A DNA stretch of 64,000 nt from Parapristionchus giblindavisi (Eukaryota; Nematoda; Chromadorea; Rhabditida; Diplogasteridae): assembly GCA_943737045.1 (NCBI GenBank), contig CALSFV010000216.1, positions 1,302,001 through 1,366,000 of the forward strand. The letters are read 5' to 3'. Position numbers and translations under genes: made by a program. A model generated the notes under the pieces. The model was not told the origin of the DNA and ran no database searches. It was given only the letters and a program-made list of their open reading frames with translations. Numbering within the stretch: the stretch's first letter is position 1; every line of letters starts with the position of its first letter. Shown here in pieces: positions 62,026 through 64,000 of the stretch.

Positions 62026-64000
62026 ATATACCACGTGAAAGAGCAAAAAATTCTGAATAATCTACACTTCAGTTCAAGTCAAACTGAAATCTTGTGTTGA
62101 TTCCACAATGCCTAAAGTACAAAAGTAGCTTTCACTCTGATAAGACCAAAAGAATACCTGACATGAAAAAGTTTCTGCTAGACCCAGCGTGTCATATACC
62201 AAACGAAAGAGCAAAAAATTCTGAGTATTTTGCAACGTTCCATGTTGAACAACGGCCGCTCCAGCCGAATTAACAACATTGAACCATGCATTTTTAGCAT
62301 TAAAGAATTCGTGACACGCCAATATTTAATCTAAACTTATCGTAGCATATACCACGTGAAAGAGCAAAAAATTCTGAATAATCTACACTTCAGTTCATGT
62401 CAAACTGTAATCTTGTGTTGATTCCACAATGCCCAAAGTACAAAAGTAGCTTTCACTTTGATAAGACCAAAAGAATACCTGACATGAAAAATTTTCTGCT
62501 AGACCCAGCGTGTCATATACCAAACGAAAGAGCAAAAAATTCTGAGTATTTTGCAACGTTCCATGTTGAACAACGGCCGCTCCAACCGAATTAACAACAT
62601 TGAACCATGCATTTTTAGCATTAAAGAATTCGTGTCACGCCAATATTTAATCTAAACTTATCGTAGCATATACCACGTGAAAGAGCAAAAAATTCTGAAT
62701 AATCTACACTTCAGTTCAAGTCAAACTGTAATCTTGTGTTGATTCCACAATGCCTAAAGTACAAAAGTAGCTTTCACTCTGATAAGACCAAAAGAATACC
62801 TGACATGAAAAAGTTTCTGCTAGACCCAGCGTGTCATATACCAAACGAAAGAGCAAAAAATTCTGAGTATTTTGCAACGTTCCATGTTGAACAACGGCCG
62901 CTCCAGCCGAATTAACAACATTGAACCATGCATTTTTAGCATTAAAGAATTCGTGTCACGCCAATATTTAATCTAAACTTATCGTAGCATATACCACGTG
63001 AAAGAGCAAAAAATTCTGAATAATCTACACTTCAGTTCATGTCAAACTGTAATCTTGTGTTGATTCCACAATGCCCAAAGTACAAAAGTAGCTTTCACTC
63101 TGATAAGACCAAAAGAATACCTGACATGAAAAATTTTCTGCTAGACCCAGCGTGTCATATACCAAACGAAAGAGCAAAAAATTCTGAGTATTTTGCAACG
63201 TTCCATGTTGAACAACGGCCGCTCCAGCCGAATTAACAACATTGAACCATGCATTTTTAGCATTAAAGAATTCGTGACACGCCAATATTTAATCTAAACT
63301 TATCGTAGCATATACCACGTGAAAGAGCAAAAAATTCTGAATAATCTACACTTCAGTTCATGTCAAACTGTAATCTTGTGTTGATTCCACAATGCCCAAA
63401 GTACAAAAGTAGCTTTCACTTTGATAAGACCAAAAGAATACCTGACATGAAAAAGTTTCTGCTAGACCCAGCGTGTCATATACCAAACGAAAGAGCAAAA
63501 AATTCTGAGTATTTTGCAACGTTCCATGTTGAACAACGGCCGCTCCAGCCGAATTAACAACATTGAACCATGCATTTTTAGCATTAAAGAATTCGTGACA
63601 CGCCAATATTTAATCTAAACTTATCGTAGCATATACCACGTGAAAGAGCAAAAAATTCTGAATAATCTACACTTCAGTTCAAGTCAAACTGTAATCTTGT
63701 GTTGATTCCACAATGCCTAAAGTACAAAAGTAGCTTTCACTCTGATAAGACCAAAAGAATACCTGACATGAAAAAGTTTCTGCTAGACCCAGCGTGTCAT
63801 ATACCAAACGAAAGAGCAAAAAATTCTGAGTATTTTGCAACGTTCCATGTTGAACAACGGCCGCTCCAGCCGAATTAACAACATTGAACCATGCATTTTT
63901 AGCATTAAAGAATTCGTGTCACGCCAATATTTAATCTAAACTTATCGTAGCATATACCACGTGAAAGAGCAAAAAATTCTGAATAATCTACACTTCAGTT
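62026..64000 (+). repeat. 321-bp satellite array, third block (about 6 units)
   Basis: The array continues to the window end without a boundary, so its right limit lies outside. Removing 398 bp (insertion plus one target copy) restores phase with the preceding block. Unit types CTCCAACCG followed by CAAGTC/AAAAAGTTTC recur here (62397-63038), as at 21856-22497. Confidence 0.97.

Noticed and set aside
9017..63557. Recurring 65-codon plus-strand frames as a tandem gene family
   Set aside because: They start with ATG, but the stop codon, both flanks and the antisense frame are all inside the satellite. Many units lose the ATG (CAAGTC) with no sign of constraint, and there is no promoter or splice context.
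9015..63606. Recurring 82-codon minus-strand frames as genes
   Set aside because: Each starts with TTG, not ATG, lies inside the satellite unit, resembles no family I know, and is explained by the unit length being a multiple of three.
8871..64000. CRISPR array or bacterial repeat locus
   Set aside because: There are no unique spacers between short repeats. The whole 321-bp unit is repeated, and the surroundings contain a mariner and GA microsatellites typical of eukaryotic DNA.

Overview
The window is eukaryotic, probably invertebrate nuclear DNA. It holds a decayed mariner transposon, microsatellite-rich sequence and more than 55 kb of satellite DNA with higher-order structure. It has no operons, ribosome-binding sites, CRISPR arrays or RNA genes that I could recognise. 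I cannot name the species. I found no intact, recognisable protein-coding gene. The many 65-aa and 82-aa open frames across the right 55 kb are by-products of one 321-bp repeat whose length is a multiple of three.

Layout. Positions 1-5500 are AT-rich low-copy sequence with a dead mariner (1657-2904). The mariner sits inside one copy of an old duplication whose other copy (3128-3351) keeps the empty target site. Positions 5500-8190 are a purine-rich GA domain: a degenerate repeat of about 0.43-0.46 kb, a perfect (AG)32 tract, a 176-bp tandem duplication, a minisatellite, and a 121-bp fold-back element with TTAA ends. Positions 8191-8870 are a short unique stretch and a pyrimidine-rich element with 31-bp terminal inverted repeats.

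From 8871 to the window end runs a head-to-tail array of about 168 copies of the 321-bp satellite. Each unit is an ancient dimer of two related halves (168 + 153 bp), close to nucleosome-repeat size, with one CACGTG in the first half only. Diagnostic variants show changing higher-order repeats (HORs) of 2, 3, 4, 5 and 6-8 units, with duplicated multi-unit blocks and mosaic units. This pattern fits repeated unequal exchange and conversion. The array is a plausible centromeric or heterochromatic satellite, but nothing in the sequence proves that.

Two insertions interrupt the array. One is a 652-bp fold-back DNA transposon (54776-55427; two 300-bp arms, 52-bp centre, 8-bp target duplication). 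The other is a 387-bp probable retroposed sequence on the minus strand (61639-62025; TAA/TTA tail, 11-bp target duplication). In both cases, removing the insertion and one target copy restores the 321-bp phase exactly.
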